Origin: Paenibacillus piscarius
GTDB taxonomy: Bacteria; Bacillota; Bacilli; Paenibacillales; Paenibacillaceae
Direction of reading: 5' to 3'
DNA: 64,000 nucleotides
Assembly (NCBI RefSeq): GCF_022234545.1
Contig: NZ_JAIEUI010000028.1
Location: 1 to 64,000, forward strand
Position numbers and translations under genes: made by a program. Shown here piece after piece: positions 1-8,316 of the stretch (the stretch's first letter is position 1; every line of letters starts with the position of its first letter). Below the pieces are notes generated by a model. That model worked only from the letters and a program-made list of their open reading frames with translations. It ran no database searches and was not told the DNA's origin.

Positions 1-51
1 AGGTACTCCTTTTTCTATGCTCAAAAAAACCAGATATAACAAGGGTTTTGA

Positions 52-80
52 ATTATGAAATTGTCTCAGAAATGCAACAA
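52..80 (-). promoter_or_regulatory. Promoter for a divergent gene left of the window
   Basis: Read on the minus strand, TTGTTG (-35), a 17-base spacer and CATAAT (-10) are followed by AAGGAG at about positions 5-10, just before the left edge. This suggests that a leftward gene starts a few bases outside the window, so 1-314 is probably a divergent control region. The gene itself is not visible. Confidence 0.35.
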
Positions 81-190
81 TTCTCTATACAAGCGGCTGG
101 TGAGAGAAGGCATCGCATCCTTCAATCGGCAGGGTGATTTGGTAATGTTTCCGTCTATATGAACTGTTAGATAAGTCCCCTAACAGCAAC

Positions 191-222
191 CCATGTCGCA
201 TTTATCCTGCTGCCATGTCGCA
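191..222 (+). promoter_or_regulatory. Direct-repeat activator site upstream of siderophore lipoprotein gene
   Basis: The decamer CCATGTCGCA occurs at 191-200 and again at 213-222, 22 bases apart, about two helical turns. Direct repeats with this spacing, placed upstream of the promoter, are typical of AraC-family activators. A natural candidate is the AraC/substrate-binding fusion encoded at 2197-3918. The repeat is seen directly; the identity of the binding protein is inferred. Confidence 0.45.
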
Positions 223-275
223 AAAGTACATGGAAACAGAGGCGGCAGATCGGATATACTCGCTTTAACAATTAT

Positions 276-294
276 GATAATGAAAATCATTATC
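276..294 (+). promoter_or_regulatory. Fur box upstream of iron-siderophore lipoprotein gene
   Basis: GATAATGAAAATCATTATC matches 18 of 19 positions of the classical Fur box. It lies inside a plausible promoter (TTAACA at 265-270, 17-base spacer, CATTAT at 288-293) just before the ribosome binding site, so iron-loaded Fur should block transcription. Confidence 0.85.
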
Positions 295-314
295 ACATAT
301 TAGGGGGAGACAGT

Positions 315-1376
315 GTGAACAGAGCAACACGGAAGCAAGAGGCCGGCCGAAAGAGATACGCCGCTTCAAAATTAGGACTATTCATGGTATGGATGCTGGC
401 GCTGGTGCTGGTAATGACGGCTTGCGGATCTGGAGAAGGAGCTAATGCAGGGACAACTGCACAGCCGTCTGCGTCAGCGGAGCCGTCTCCGTCGGCTGAA
501 GCGCAGGCATCGCCGGAGGCACAGGCTACAGCGGCCTACCCGGTTACCCTTAAGGATATGAAAGGTGAACATACGCTGACGGAGAAGCCGAAGGTAATCG
601 CTGTGCTTGACGTGAAATTCGCCGATCAGCTGATCGCACTTGGAGAGAAGCCGGCAGGCAGCGTGGTTGCCGGAACCAAGGACGAGTTCCCGGAATATCT
701 GAGTGCTCAGATGGAAGGTGTGAAGGTCCTGGGTACACGGGATGAGCCCAACCTGGAGGCGATTGTGTCATTGAACCCGGATCTGATTCTGATGACCGAT
801 TTCCAGGAGGAGGCTTATGAGAGTGTGAGTAAAATTGCGCCTACGATCGTCCTGGACTTCTACGAGGATTGGCGGGATACGCTGGCTACCATCGGTACCA
901 TCACAGGCAAGCAAGCAGAGGCAGAGGTTGTGAAGAAGGCCTATGAGGACAAAATTGCCGGACTGCGGGAGCAGCTGTCGGCGAAGCTGGGCGACGAGAC
1001 AGTAGCGCTGATTCGTCCGCGGCCGGAAGGCATCCGGGTACATGGCCCTGAGCACCGGACCGGAAGCATTCTGTATGAGGATCTGGGATTGAAGGCTCCT
1101 GCGTTCGTTCAGGGTATTAAAGACGATACGTCGGTTGAAATATCCATGGAGACGGTCGCTGACATCGGGGCAGATCACTATTTCCTGCTCTCGGATGATC
1201 TGTTCGCCAAAGAAGCAGAGGCTCTGGCCAGCAGTGCAGTCTGGAAATCCGTTGAAGCCGTCAAGAATAACCGTGCCTATGAAGTGAATTCAACGCTCTG
1301 GATCGCGTACTATGGTCCTCTGGCGATCAATATTATTGTAGATCAGGCCGCAGAAGCGCTGCTTGGAGCGAACTGA
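315..1376 (+). CDS. Iron-siderophore ABC transporter substrate-binding lipoprotein
   Basis: Extracytoplasmic receptor of the FecB/FhuD/FeuA type that binds a ferric siderophore and delivers it to an ABC permease. The start is GTG at 315 after AGGGGGAG. A hydrophobic signal segment (about 20-36) ends in the lipobox MTAC with the lipidated Cys at residue 37. A Ser/Pro/Ala/Glu-rich linker follows, then the periplasmic-binding fold from about residue 75 to the end. No permease or ATPase gene lies beside it in the window, so those parts must be elsewhere. The ferric reductase gene follows after one base. Expression should be repressed by Fur and may be activated through the direct repeat at 191-222. 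The domain closely resembles the C-terminal half of the AraC regulator two genes downstream. The ligand is unknown; a catecholate siderophore would fit by analogy with the Btr/Feu system of Bacillus. Confidence 0.9.
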   Translation: MNRATRKQEAGRKRYAASKLGLFMVWMLALVLVMTACGSGEGANAGTTAQPSASAEPSPSAEAQASPEAQATAAYPVTLKDMKGEHTLTEKPKVIAVLDVKFADQLIALGEKPAGSVVAGTKDEFPEYLSAQMEGVKVLGTRDEPNLEAIVSLNPDLILMTDFQEEAYESVSKIAPTIVLDFYEDWRDTLATIGTITGKQAEAEVVKKAYEDKIAGLREQLSAKLGDETVALIRPRPEGIRVHGPEHRTGSILYEDLGLKAPAFVQGIKDDTSVEISMETVADIGADHYFLLSDDLFAKEAEALASSAVWKSVEAVKNNRAYEVNSTLWIAYYGPLAINIIVDQAAEALLGAN

Positions 1377-1377
1377 G

Positions 1378-2145
1378 ATGGACGGCTATCTGTCGTCGGC
1401 CCCCTGGAGGGAACTGGCGGAGGATTACCGGATGAGGCTGGGGGAGCCGCCTGCGGGCAGCGTCCGCACCATCGCTCTGAGTGAGCTGCAGGATGAAGCG
1501 GTGTGCCGCGAATATGTTAGCTGGTTTAAGGATTATATCGGCGCGCCGGACACGCAGGTTGCCGCTTCCATGCTGGCCAAACGGATCGGCTATCTGTGGA
1601 TCGCGCCAATAGTGACCGCCATGACCTTTCATAACCGCGAAATACTCTTCCCGCTGGACAGAAGCTTTCTCTATCATCCGGCCGCTACAGAAGAGACGAC
1701 ATTCCCTTTCCTGGCGGTGGACGGCATTCAGTCATCCGCACTGGCGGATGATAGGAAGGTGTGGCGCGAAGCCGTTGTAGAGGAGCATTTTGCGGTACGG
1801 CTTGCTCCGATCCTGCAGACGCTTGCCGCGGTTGGACCTGTCTCCATGGCGGTGCTGTGGGAGAATGTTATGGTGCGTATTGCCCCGCTGTATGCGCCTG
1901 GAACAGACCAATCCAGCCAAGAAAGGGAGCGGATGCAAGAGGATTTTGCGTTTCTGACCCGGACGGCTCCCGGCGCATTGTTCAGCGATAGACGCAATCC
2001 GCTCACCCGGTTCACCGAGGGCGATGATGAAGCTCCGGTTGCGAAGAGCAAGCGTATGACCTGCTGCTTTTACTACCGGATGTCAGGGGAATATTGCAGA
2101 AAGTGTCCGAAAATTGACAATGAGAATGAATCTCAATTAAAATGA
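1378..2145 (+). CDS. FhuF-like siderophore ferric reductase (2Fe-2S)
   Basis: A protein of 255 residues that probably reduces ferric siderophores in the cytoplasm to release iron. The C-terminus holds the FhuF signature: Cys229-Cys230, then Cys240 and Cys243 (CC-x9-C-x2-C), the four ligands of the unusual 2Fe-2S cluster. ATG 1378 is chosen because GGAG lies about 9 bases upstream and the stop of the lipoprotein gene is one base before it; an upstream in-frame TTG at 1363 has no good ribosome binding site. The pair is surely one transcript. The last 30 bases of the gene also contain the promoter and Fur box of the next gene. Confidence 0.85.
   Translation: MDGYLSSAPWRELAEDYRMRLGEPPAGSVRTIALSELQDEAVCREYVSWFKDYIGAPDTQVAASMLAKRIGYLWIAPIVTAMTFHNREILFPLDRSFLYHPAATEETTFPFLAVDGIQSSALADDRKVWREAVVEEHFAVRLAPILQTLAAVGPVSMAVLWENVMVRIAPLYAPGTDQSSQERERMQEDFAFLTRTAPGALFSDRRNPLTRFTEGDDEAPVAKSKRMTCCFYYRMSGEYCRKCPKIDNENESQLK
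2114..2143 (+). promoter_or_regulatory. Promoter with internal Fur box, inside the end of the reductase gene
   Basis: A perfect -35 TTGACA (2114-2119) and a -10 TAAAAT (2138-2143) are separated by 18 bases. Between them lies TGAGAATGAATCTCA (2121-2135), a 7-1-7 dyad close to the Fur consensus. The whole element overlaps the last codons of the reductase gene. It should give the AraC regulator its own iron-repressed transcript. Confidence 0.7.
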
Positions 2146-2196
2146 CAGCAGGTCTATCCGTTTAGCAAAGGATACTGTTGTCAGGAGATGAGAGAA

Positions 2197-3918
2197 ATGC
2201 CGCAACAAGAACAGGCAAGCTTGTGGAGTGATACGGCGGTCAAGGTGCTTGATGTGCACAGCGGTACTATGCCGCCCGGTGGTAGCATGAGCGAGACAGA
2301 TCTGGAATCTAATCTGCTGCTGCTGGCTGGCGGCGGGCAGGGAGGGCTTGTGATGAATGGTGAAGGCTGCCATGTCCAGGCCTCTTTTGCTTGCCATGCT
2401 GCCAAGGGATCAGCCTATACTCTGACTGCGGGATCAGACAACATTCATTATATAGCTATTAGCTACAAGGCCATTCCTGTGGCGGGAGCCGCTCATGTCC
2501 TCTTCCCTCAACGTAATCACCCGCTGCGCACTTCGTTTGTTCATCATCCCTCGAACACGGCGGAGCTGCATATGGCGGCGGACAGGATTGCGGCGAAGTG
2601 GAGCCGGGGAGAAGGGCTGGAACGCTTCCATGCCAATGCACTGCTGCAAGGTATGCTCTGCGAGCTTATTATGGAGCATGAACGCGGGCAGGGGGCAGAG
2701 CCGGATGTGGTGGATGTGGTTGCCGCTTATATTGAGGGGCATTACCGGCAGGAGCTGGGGCTGAAAGAGCTGGCAGCATTGGCCGGATGCGGCGTGCGCC
2801 AGCTCCAGCGGCGGTTCAAACAGGAGAAGCGGCTCGGGCCGATGGAATACGTGATCCGGCTGCGAATGGAGAATGCAGAGCGGATGCTGCGCTACACGGA
2901 TGCTACCATTGGCGAAATCGCTGAGCGGACAGGCTACCGCGACATGTATTATTTCAGCAGGGCGTTCAAAAAGCATTATGGAGTCCCTCCGCAGCTCTAC
3001 AGGCGTACTGCCGCTGCAGGTTCCGGCACAATTACCGTTCCTGCGGGATTGCCGGGCCGTATGGTCTCCCCGCTCGGATTAATACAGGGGCCGGTGATCC
3101 CCCATCTGCGGGGCGAATATCATGTCACCGCTGCTCCGCAGCGGATTGCCGTGCTGGATGTCCAATATGCTGACCATTTACATGCGCTGGGAATGTCCCC
3201 CGCAGGAAGTGTAGGCTTCGGAAGCGGGGCGCTGAATTTCCCACCGTATTTCCGGGAGAGGTTAAGGGCAACGGAAATGCTCGGAACCTATGAATACCCG
3301 GATCTGCAGGCGGTTGAACGGCTGCAGCCGGATCTGATCATCTGCACCGAGGTGCATGCTCCGCACTATGAACGCTTAAGCCGGGTAGCACCTACGGTTA
3401 TGTTCAAGCGCAATGAGAGCTGGCAGACGATTCTGCGCCGGTTCGGCGAACTGACCGGCAAGCAGGAGGAGGCAGAGCATATTATTGCCGATTATCTCCG
3501 CCGTACGGCATTGCTGTCCGCAGAGCTTGCTCCGGTACTCACGGGTAAAAGCGTGGCCCTGATCCGCCCGCGGGAGTCCATCGTCCGGGTCCATACGGCT
3601 TCGCACCGCACAGGTGCTGTGCTGTACCGTGACCTTGGTCTGCCTGCCCCGCTATTTGTGGCGGACACCTCCTCTGACACGGCTTATCATATCTCTGTTG
3701 ACAGACTTCCGGCTGTGCAGGCCAATTATTACTTTCTCCTTAGCAACGAACAGATGCAGGAGGGGATCTCGATGACAGAGCACAGCGTCAGAGGTCTGCT
3801 CGGTGCAGACCAGCGGCAGCGTATATACCCGGTGGATGCGGCTACCTGGATCGGCTGTTATGGACCTACAGGCATTAATTGCATTGTGGATCAGGTGGCC
3901 CGGGCTTTGCTGGCTTGA
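2197..3918 (+). CDS. AraC-family regulator fused to siderophore-binding domain (Btr-like)
   Basis: A cytoplasmic regulator of 573 residues with three parts: an N-terminal cupin-like region (about 1-165), a two-helix-turn-helix AraC DNA-binding domain (about 170-270), and a FecB/FhuD-type periplasmic-binding domain (about 306-573) without a signal peptide. This matches the order in Bacillus subtilis Btr, which binds a siderophore and activates its uptake genes. ATG 2197 is preferred over ATG 2188 because AGGAG at 2183-2187 is correctly spaced only for the former. The binding domain shares long, nearly identical stretches with the lipoprotein at 315-1376 (for example VALIRPR, then HRTG, then LYxDLGLxAP), so sensor and transporter probably recognise the same ligand. 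Expression is likely Fur-controlled from the promoter at 2114. Confidence 0.9.
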   Translation: MPQQEQASLWSDTAVKVLDVHSGTMPPGGSMSETDLESNLLLLAGGGQGGLVMNGEGCHVQASFACHAAKGSAYTLTAGSDNIHYIAISYKAIPVAGAAHVLFPQRNHPLRTSFVHHPSNTAELHMAADRIAAKWSRGEGLERFHANALLQGMLCELIMEHERGQGAEPDVVDVVAAYIEGHYRQELGLKELAALAGCGVRQLQRRFKQEKRLGPMEYVIRLRMENAERMLRYTDATIGEIAERTGYRDMYYFSRAFKKHYGVPPQLYRRTAAAGSGTITVPAGLPGRMVSPLGLIQGPVIPHLRGEYHVTAAPQRIAVLDVQYADHLHALGMSPAGSVGFGSGALNFPPYFRERLRATEMLGTYEYPDLQAVERLQPDLIICTEVHAPHYERLSRVAPTVMFKRNESWQTILRRFGELTGKQEEAEHIIADYLRRTALLSAELAPVLTGKSVALIRPRESIVRVHTASHRTGAVLYRDLGLPAPLFVADTSSDTAYHISVDRLPAVQANYYFLLSNEQMQEGISMTEHSVRGLLGADQRQRIYPVDAATWIGCYGPTGINCIVDQVARALLA

Positions 3919-3969
3919 GTGGCCCCAGGGCGGACGTAACCCATGACAACGAGTCTAAACGATACTATC

Positions 3970-4401
3970 TCACATCTCACGATCATACTTCAAGCGATAG
4001 TAAGCCCCGTATCCAATCGTGAACAGGTAAGCGAATACCAGTAACAGCACCACGGTAAGCTCAGTCTCCATTAAGGCAAGAGCCAGCATCAAGGCTCCGA
4101 ATACAAAAACCATCATATCATAGGCCTTCGCCTTCGCCCGGTTGGCAATGGCAACATTACGTTCATCGTTCTTGTTGATCTCCATTTGCTTGGCGACGGC
4201 GGGGCTGTTTTTTGCTGCGCGCCTCCCGATCAGTTCCCCCATTCCGCCGCCGAACATGCCGGTTCCCAGCCCAATACAGACATAAGGCAATGTCCGCATC
4301 ACTCCCTGCGGGTCTGGAGTGGTTCTGATTAGATACAGGCTGACAGCCAATAAGATTAGACCTGCAACGACCCAAATATAAGCGGTGACCGATTTCTTCA
4401 T
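3970..4401 (-). CDS. Small four-helix membrane protein next to XRE regulator
   Basis: A protein of 143 residues with hydrophobic segments at about 7-26, 38-58, 93-113 and 117-137 and a basic/polar cytoplasmic stretch in the middle (about 60-90). It resembles small membrane proteins of the DUF2178/DUF6442 kind that are co-transcribed with a short XRE regulator, but the family assignment is uncertain. The start codon overlaps the regulator's stop codon (ATGA), so the two are translationally coupled. Its role may be signal input to, or a target of, the regulator. No catalytic motif is visible. Confidence 0.65.
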   Translation of the reverse strand: MKKSVTAYIWVVAGLILLAVSLYLIRTTPDPQGVMRTLPYVCIGLGTGMFGGGMGELIGRRAAKNSPAVAKQMEINKNDERNVAIANRAKAKAYDMMVFVFGALMLALALMETELTVVLLLVFAYLFTIGYGAYYRLKYDREM

Positions 4402-4604
4402 CCCTTCTCTTCCTCCTCATAAATAAAAATTTCCTCAATACTAAGCCCGAAATACCGGGCAATCTTGAACGCCAGCAGGATGGACGGGTTATAGCGGCCG
4501 TTCTCCAGTGAACCAATCGTCTGCCTGGACACTTCAAGCGCCGCCGCCAGCTCTTCCTGCCTGATTCCGCGCTGCTTGCGCAACTCCTCCAAACGGTTAT
4601 TCAT
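4398..4604 (-). CDS. Small XRE-family transcriptional regulator
   Basis: A 68-residue protein that is little more than one Cro/CI helix-turn-helix (about residues 4-58; recognition region around SRQTIGSLENG) followed by an acidic tail. It belongs to the YozG/YvaO-like group of mini-regulators in Firmicutes that pair with a membrane protein. Start ATG 4604 gives the exact family N-terminus; an upstream extension would read through the promoter. Its promoter is flanked by two palindromes (4622-4639 and 4666-4683), which suggests autoregulation. The ABC exporter genes run in the opposite direction about 170 bases away and may be a second target. Confidence 0.85.
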   Translation of the reverse strand: MNNRLEELRKQRGIRQEELAAALEVSRQTIGSLENGRYNPSILLAFKIARYFGLSIEEIFIYEEEEKG

Positions 4605-4621
4605 GGAATCACTCTCTTCAT

Positions 4622-4683
4622 GGAAAGTTAACTTTACATAGAGAGTGTAACGTATTATGTGTATGATGTAAAGCTGGCTTTCC
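4622..4683 (-). promoter_or_regulatory. Autoregulated promoter with paired palindromic operators
   Basis: On the minus strand TTTACA (-35; plus-strand 4667-4672), a 17-base spacer and TACACT (-10; 4644-4649) drive the XRE regulator. Arms 4622-4639 and 4666-4683 are inverted copies (15 of 18 identical), and each is itself palindromic: AAAGTTAACTTT is perfect and AAAGCTGGCTTT nearly so. One operator overlaps the -35 box, the other lies just downstream of the start of transcription. Confidence 0.6.
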
Positions 4684-4774
4684 ATTTTTAGATGAATAAA
4701 GAAGTTAATCATACCCCGAATACGAACATCCGTGCTACAATGGGCTTTGTGAATATATGGAAGGCGGTGGGGCT

Positions 4775-6508
4775 GTGACTGCTAGGCAGTGGGTGTTCAA
4801 GTTCATGCGGATGCACAAGTGGGTGTTTGTATGCGGGTTCCTCGTGACTACGGTGATGACGCTGGTTAATCTGATCTATCCGTTTCTGGGCGGGGAGATG
4901 ATTAATATTGCTTTTTATGATCAGGATCTGAGTGCCTTCATGAATCTGTGCCTGATCTATGCCGGAATTCTCCTGTTCAACCAGTTCATTGTGGCGACGC
5001 TTAATAATCTGATCTCCTCCCAGCTGATGACGGGGTTCGTGTTCGATATCCGGCGGGCGATGTTCCGTAAGATTCTGCACCAGAAGGGGAAGGACCTCTC
5101 CGGGATGTACAGCGGTGATCTGATCAGCAGGATGAACCGCGATGCCAAGGACATTATGAATCTAGTCTTCTGGAGCGGTCTCTGGGGGTATTCCAATCTG
5201 CTGCATATTGTGTTCGCTGTGGGCTTCATGTTCTATTATCATGTCCTGCTGGGCGTGTTCACGGTTGTTCTGGTGCCTGTCGTGTTCCTGGCTTCCAGAT
5301 ACTTCAAGCAGCGGGCGCTTAGCGTTAACCGTGATCTGGCAGAGGAGCAGGGCAGACTGTCCTCATACTTATTTGAGATTGTAGCCAATATGCGGGAGAT
5401 TAAGCTTCTGAATGCCGGGAAGCAAGCTGCCAATACATACTTGAGACATACGGTCTCTATCCATGGCATGAATGTGGAGAATGGCAGGATTGAAGTGACC
5501 ACTGAGCGGGTGAATGCCTTCATCTCGCTTGCCGCACAACTGCTGCTGTTCGTGATCTGTGCCTATCTTATTGCAGAGGGCCGGATGCCGCTCGGGGTGT
5601 TCGTAGCCGCCGCCAGCTATTTCAATATGGCTGTGACTTACTTCAGCTCGATTAACAGCAAGATTACCGATACCTGGGGGCAGACGGTCTCCTTGCAGCG
5701 TGTTGCGGATATTCTGAATCAGGAGGAGGAGGATTACAGGGAGAGCTATCCGCCTATGCCCATTAAGAAGGGGACTGTGGAATTCCGCGATGTCCGCTTC
5801 GGATACATTGAAGGCAAGCCGGTGCTGAATGGATTCAATCTGCGCGTGGAGCGCGGAAGCACGATTGGTATCGCCGGAAGGAGCGGCGCGGGGAAGACGA
5901 CCATCGGGAATCTGCTCTACAATCTATATAACGTGGATAGCGGCGAGCTGCTGATCGATGGCGTGAATGTGCAGGAGATGAACCTGCACAGCCTGCGGAG
6001 CCAGGTGGGGATGGTCCATCAGGAGACCGTGCTGTACGATAACACACTGCGGTATAATCTCTCTTTTACCAATAACCGGGATAACGATGCTCTGTTAATG
6101 GAAGCGCTTAAGAAGGCGGCCTTGCATGAACTGGTGCTGACCTTCCCTGACGGGCTGGATACAGTGCTCGGCACATACGGCCAGGAATTATCCGGGGGCC
6201 AGAAGCAGCGCCTGAACATCGCAAGAATACTGGTCAAGAATCCGAAGATTCTAATCTTCGATGAGGCGACCTCCTTCCTGGACAGCAAGAATGAGGCGCT
6301 CATCCGGGAGATGACCAGTAAGCTTGCGCAAGACCGCACGATGATTATCATCGCCCACCGGCTCTCTACAATCCGGGACTGTGATAGAATCGCCGTTCTG
6401 GAGGATGGCGTGGTTACAGGTTACGATACTCATGACGTGTTGCTCCGCGAGAACCGGACGTATATCAGCTTATTCGGTGAACAGTGTGAGGGAGGCGAGG
6501 CGGTATGA
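4775..6508 (+). CDS. ABC exporter half-transporter, subunit 1
   Basis: A full half-transporter of about 577 residues: an exporter-type membrane domain (about 10-310, six helices) and a nucleotide-binding domain with Walker A GRSGAGKTT (about 367), signature LSGGQKQR (about 471), Walker B ILIFDEATS (about 493) with the catalytic Glu present, and H-loop IIAHRLST. GTG 4775 is chosen because AAGGCGGT, one mismatch from the ideal ribosome binding site, lies six bases upstream; ATG 4757 in the same frame has none. The stop overlaps the start of the next gene by four bases (ATGA), so the two proteins very probably form a heterodimer that exports a lipid, peptide or drug. The substrate is not evident. 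Confidence 0.9.
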   Translation: MTARQWVFKFMRMHKWVFVCGFLVTTVMTLVNLIYPFLGGEMINIAFYDQDLSAFMNLCLIYAGILLFNQFIVATLNNLISSQLMTGFVFDIRRAMFRKILHQKGKDLSGMYSGDLISRMNRDAKDIMNLVFWSGLWGYSNLLHIVFAVGFMFYYHVLLGVFTVVLVPVVFLASRYFKQRALSVNRDLAEEQGRLSSYLFEIVANMREIKLLNAGKQAANTYLRHTVSIHGMNVENGRIEVTTERVNAFISLAAQLLLFVICAYLIAEGRMPLGVFVAAASYFNMAVTYFSSINSKITDTWGQTVSLQRVADILNQEEEDYRESYPPMPIKKGTVEFRDVRFGYIEGKPVLNGFNLRVERGSTIGIAGRSGAGKTTIGNLLYNLYNVDSGELLIDGVNVQEMNLHSLRSQVGMVHQETVLYDNTLRYNLSFTNNRDNDALLMEALKKAALHELVLTFPDGLDTVLGTYGQELSGGQKQRLNIARILVKNPKILIFDEATSFLDSKNEALIREMTSKLAQDRTMIIIAHRLSTIRDCDRIAVLEDGVVTGYDTHDVLLRENRTYISLFGEQCEGGEAV

Positions 6509-8229
6509 GCAGACGGGCAACGTTCAAGGCGTTAACGAGGGATATAGGCGGTATCCGCAAGCCGCTGCTGGCACTCGCCCTGTTCAAGCTGTGGAATTTG
6601 CTGCTCGGACTTATTCCGTTGCTCCTGTATTCACGTCTCGTGGGCCGGGTGCTGGTGGGCCGGAACCTTCATGAGCTGTGGCTGATTATCGCCGGGTATC
6701 TGGGAACCTTCCTGCTTACGACGATCGGGATTGCCGCCAGCAAGCGCTACTCCAACCAGTTATTGCTGAAGTATGACTTAAGAATCAAGCATAAGCTGCT
6801 GAATACCGTGCTTCACCTGGACTATGAGGACTTTAGCAGATATAGCATTGGCGATGTCAGAAGCCGGATTGAGCAGGATGCTGCGGTGGCCGGGAGATTC
6901 TTCACGACCCATATTCTTGAGTTCATCTACTCTGTGGTGTATGCTGCTGCGCTGGCTGTCATCCTATTATGCTACGATTGGCGGATTGCACTGCTCAGCT
7001 TCATCTTCGTTCCAGTCTCCCTGTGGACGGTTCATCACCTGGGAGAGAAGTCGCGGATGGCGGGTGAAGAGCTGTGGACGCTGCAGAACGCGTATGATTC
7101 CTTCCTGCATCGAAATCTGCAGAACTGGAAGGACATCAAGGCCAATCATCTGGAGGAGGCGCAGTTGGCTGAATTGAACGGACATTATTCAAGAATCCGC
7201 CCGGTCTGGTTCCGTAACCAGCTCTATCTGCATCTGGGCGTCACCTATTCGTTCTTCACCAAAAACTTCATCACTCAGCTGTTCATCTATTTCATCGGCG
7301 GACTGTTCGTTATTAAGGGATATTCGCAGGTCGGCGTTATGCTGGTGTTCATCAGCTTCTACGGGCAGTTCTTCGGGTTCATTGAGAGCATCAGCAACGG
7401 CATGATGAATTACCGCAAGGATTCGGTGAATATCAGCAAGGTAATTGAACTGTTAGCGGCTGAGACGGACAAGCGGCCGTACAAGCATATTAACGGAAGC
7501 GATGTAGACGTTCAGCAGCTGCGGTTCCGCTATGAGGGGAATGATTCTTTTGCCCTTGAGGACATATCGTTCACAGTAGGCAAAGGGGAGCACCTGGCTA
7601 TTGCCGGTCCAAGCGGCAGCGGCAAGTCTACGCTCGCTAAGCTGCTGACGGGGCAGCTCAGGCCGCAAGGGGGAACGATTAGCATCGGCGGTATTGATGT
7701 CACTTCGGTCAACAGCGCGAGCATCTCCGCCAAAGTGAGTATCGTAGTGCAGGAGCCTGTGCTGTTCAATATGAGCATCAGAGAGAATCTGTTGCTGGCT
7801 AAGCCCGGTGCAACCGGGGCCGAGCTAATCGAATGCTGCCGCAGGGCAAGCATCCATCCCTTCATTGAAACCCTGGAGCATGGTCTGGATACAGTCATCG
7901 GCGAGAAAGGCATGAAGCTCTCGGGTGGCCAGAAGCAGCGATTATCGATTGCCCGGGCGATTCTGCAGGACCGGGACATCATTATCTTTGATGAGAGCAC
8001 CAGTGCTCTGGACAGCGGAAATGAGAGCGATATCCTGGCTGAGCTGAAGAGCCTGTCCGCCGGGAAGACGATGATCTCGATTGCCCACCGCTGGTCTACG
8101 ATTCAAGCCTGTGACAGAATCATGGTGCTGCAAGCGGGCCGGGTGGTGGCCTGCGATACCCATGAGAATCTGAGCCGGCATAGTGAAGAGTATCATCAGC
8201 TGTTCCAGAGCCAATATAAGGCAGGCTAA
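6505..8229 (+). CDS. ABC exporter half-transporter, subunit 2
   Basis: A 574-residue partner of the preceding gene. Exporter-type transmembrane domain about 15-310; nucleotide-binding domain with Walker A GPSGSGKST (about 367), signature LSGGQKQR (about 471), Walker B IIIFDESTS (about 491) and H-loop SIAHRWST. Both subunits keep the catalytic Glu, so neither ATP site is obviously degenerate, unlike the second exporter pair at 41.5-45.1 kb. Translation is coupled to subunit 1. The divergent XRE/membrane-protein pair is the nearest possible regulator. Confidence 0.9.
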   Translation: MSRRATFKALTRDIGGIRKPLLALALFKLWNLLLGLIPLLLYSRLVGRVLVGRNLHELWLIIAGYLGTFLLTTIGIAASKRYSNQLLLKYDLRIKHKLLNTVLHLDYEDFSRYSIGDVRSRIEQDAAVAGRFFTTHILEFIYSVVYAAALAVILLCYDWRIALLSFIFVPVSLWTVHHLGEKSRMAGEELWTLQNAYDSFLHRNLQNWKDIKANHLEEAQLAELNGHYSRIRPVWFRNQLYLHLGVTYSFFTKNFITQLFIYFIGGLFVIKGYSQVGVMLVFISFYGQFFGFIESISNGMMNYRKDSVNISKVIELLAAETDKRPYKHINGSDVDVQQLRFRYEGNDSFALEDISFTVGKGEHLAIAGPSGSGKSTLAKLLTGQLRPQGGTISIGGIDVTSVNSASISAKVSIVVQEPVLFNMSIRENLLLAKPGATGAELIECCRRASIHPFIETLEHGLDTVIGEKGMKLSGGQKQRLSIARAILQDRDIIIFDESTSALDSGNESDILAELKSLSAGKTMISIAHRWSTIQACDRIMVLQAGRVVACDTHENLSRHSEEYHQLFQSQYKAG

Positions 8230-8243
8230 GGCATAACTGTCCA

Positions 8244-8272
8244 TTGACGGCTTCTTCACCGGGGAATATATT
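8244..8272 (+). promoter_or_regulatory. Promoter of diguanylate cyclase gene
   Basis: TTGACG (8244-8249), 17-base spacer, TATATT (8267-8272). This sigma-A-like promoter lies about 45 bases before the start codon. Confidence 0.6.
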
Positions 8273-8316
8273 AAAATTAAGAGATATCATGTGACCGGCG
8301 GAAGAGGAGAATAGAA

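Noticed and set aside
55-162. 35-codon frame in the left intergenic region
   Set aside because: No ribosome binding site at a proper distance, and it overlaps the likely divergent promoter.
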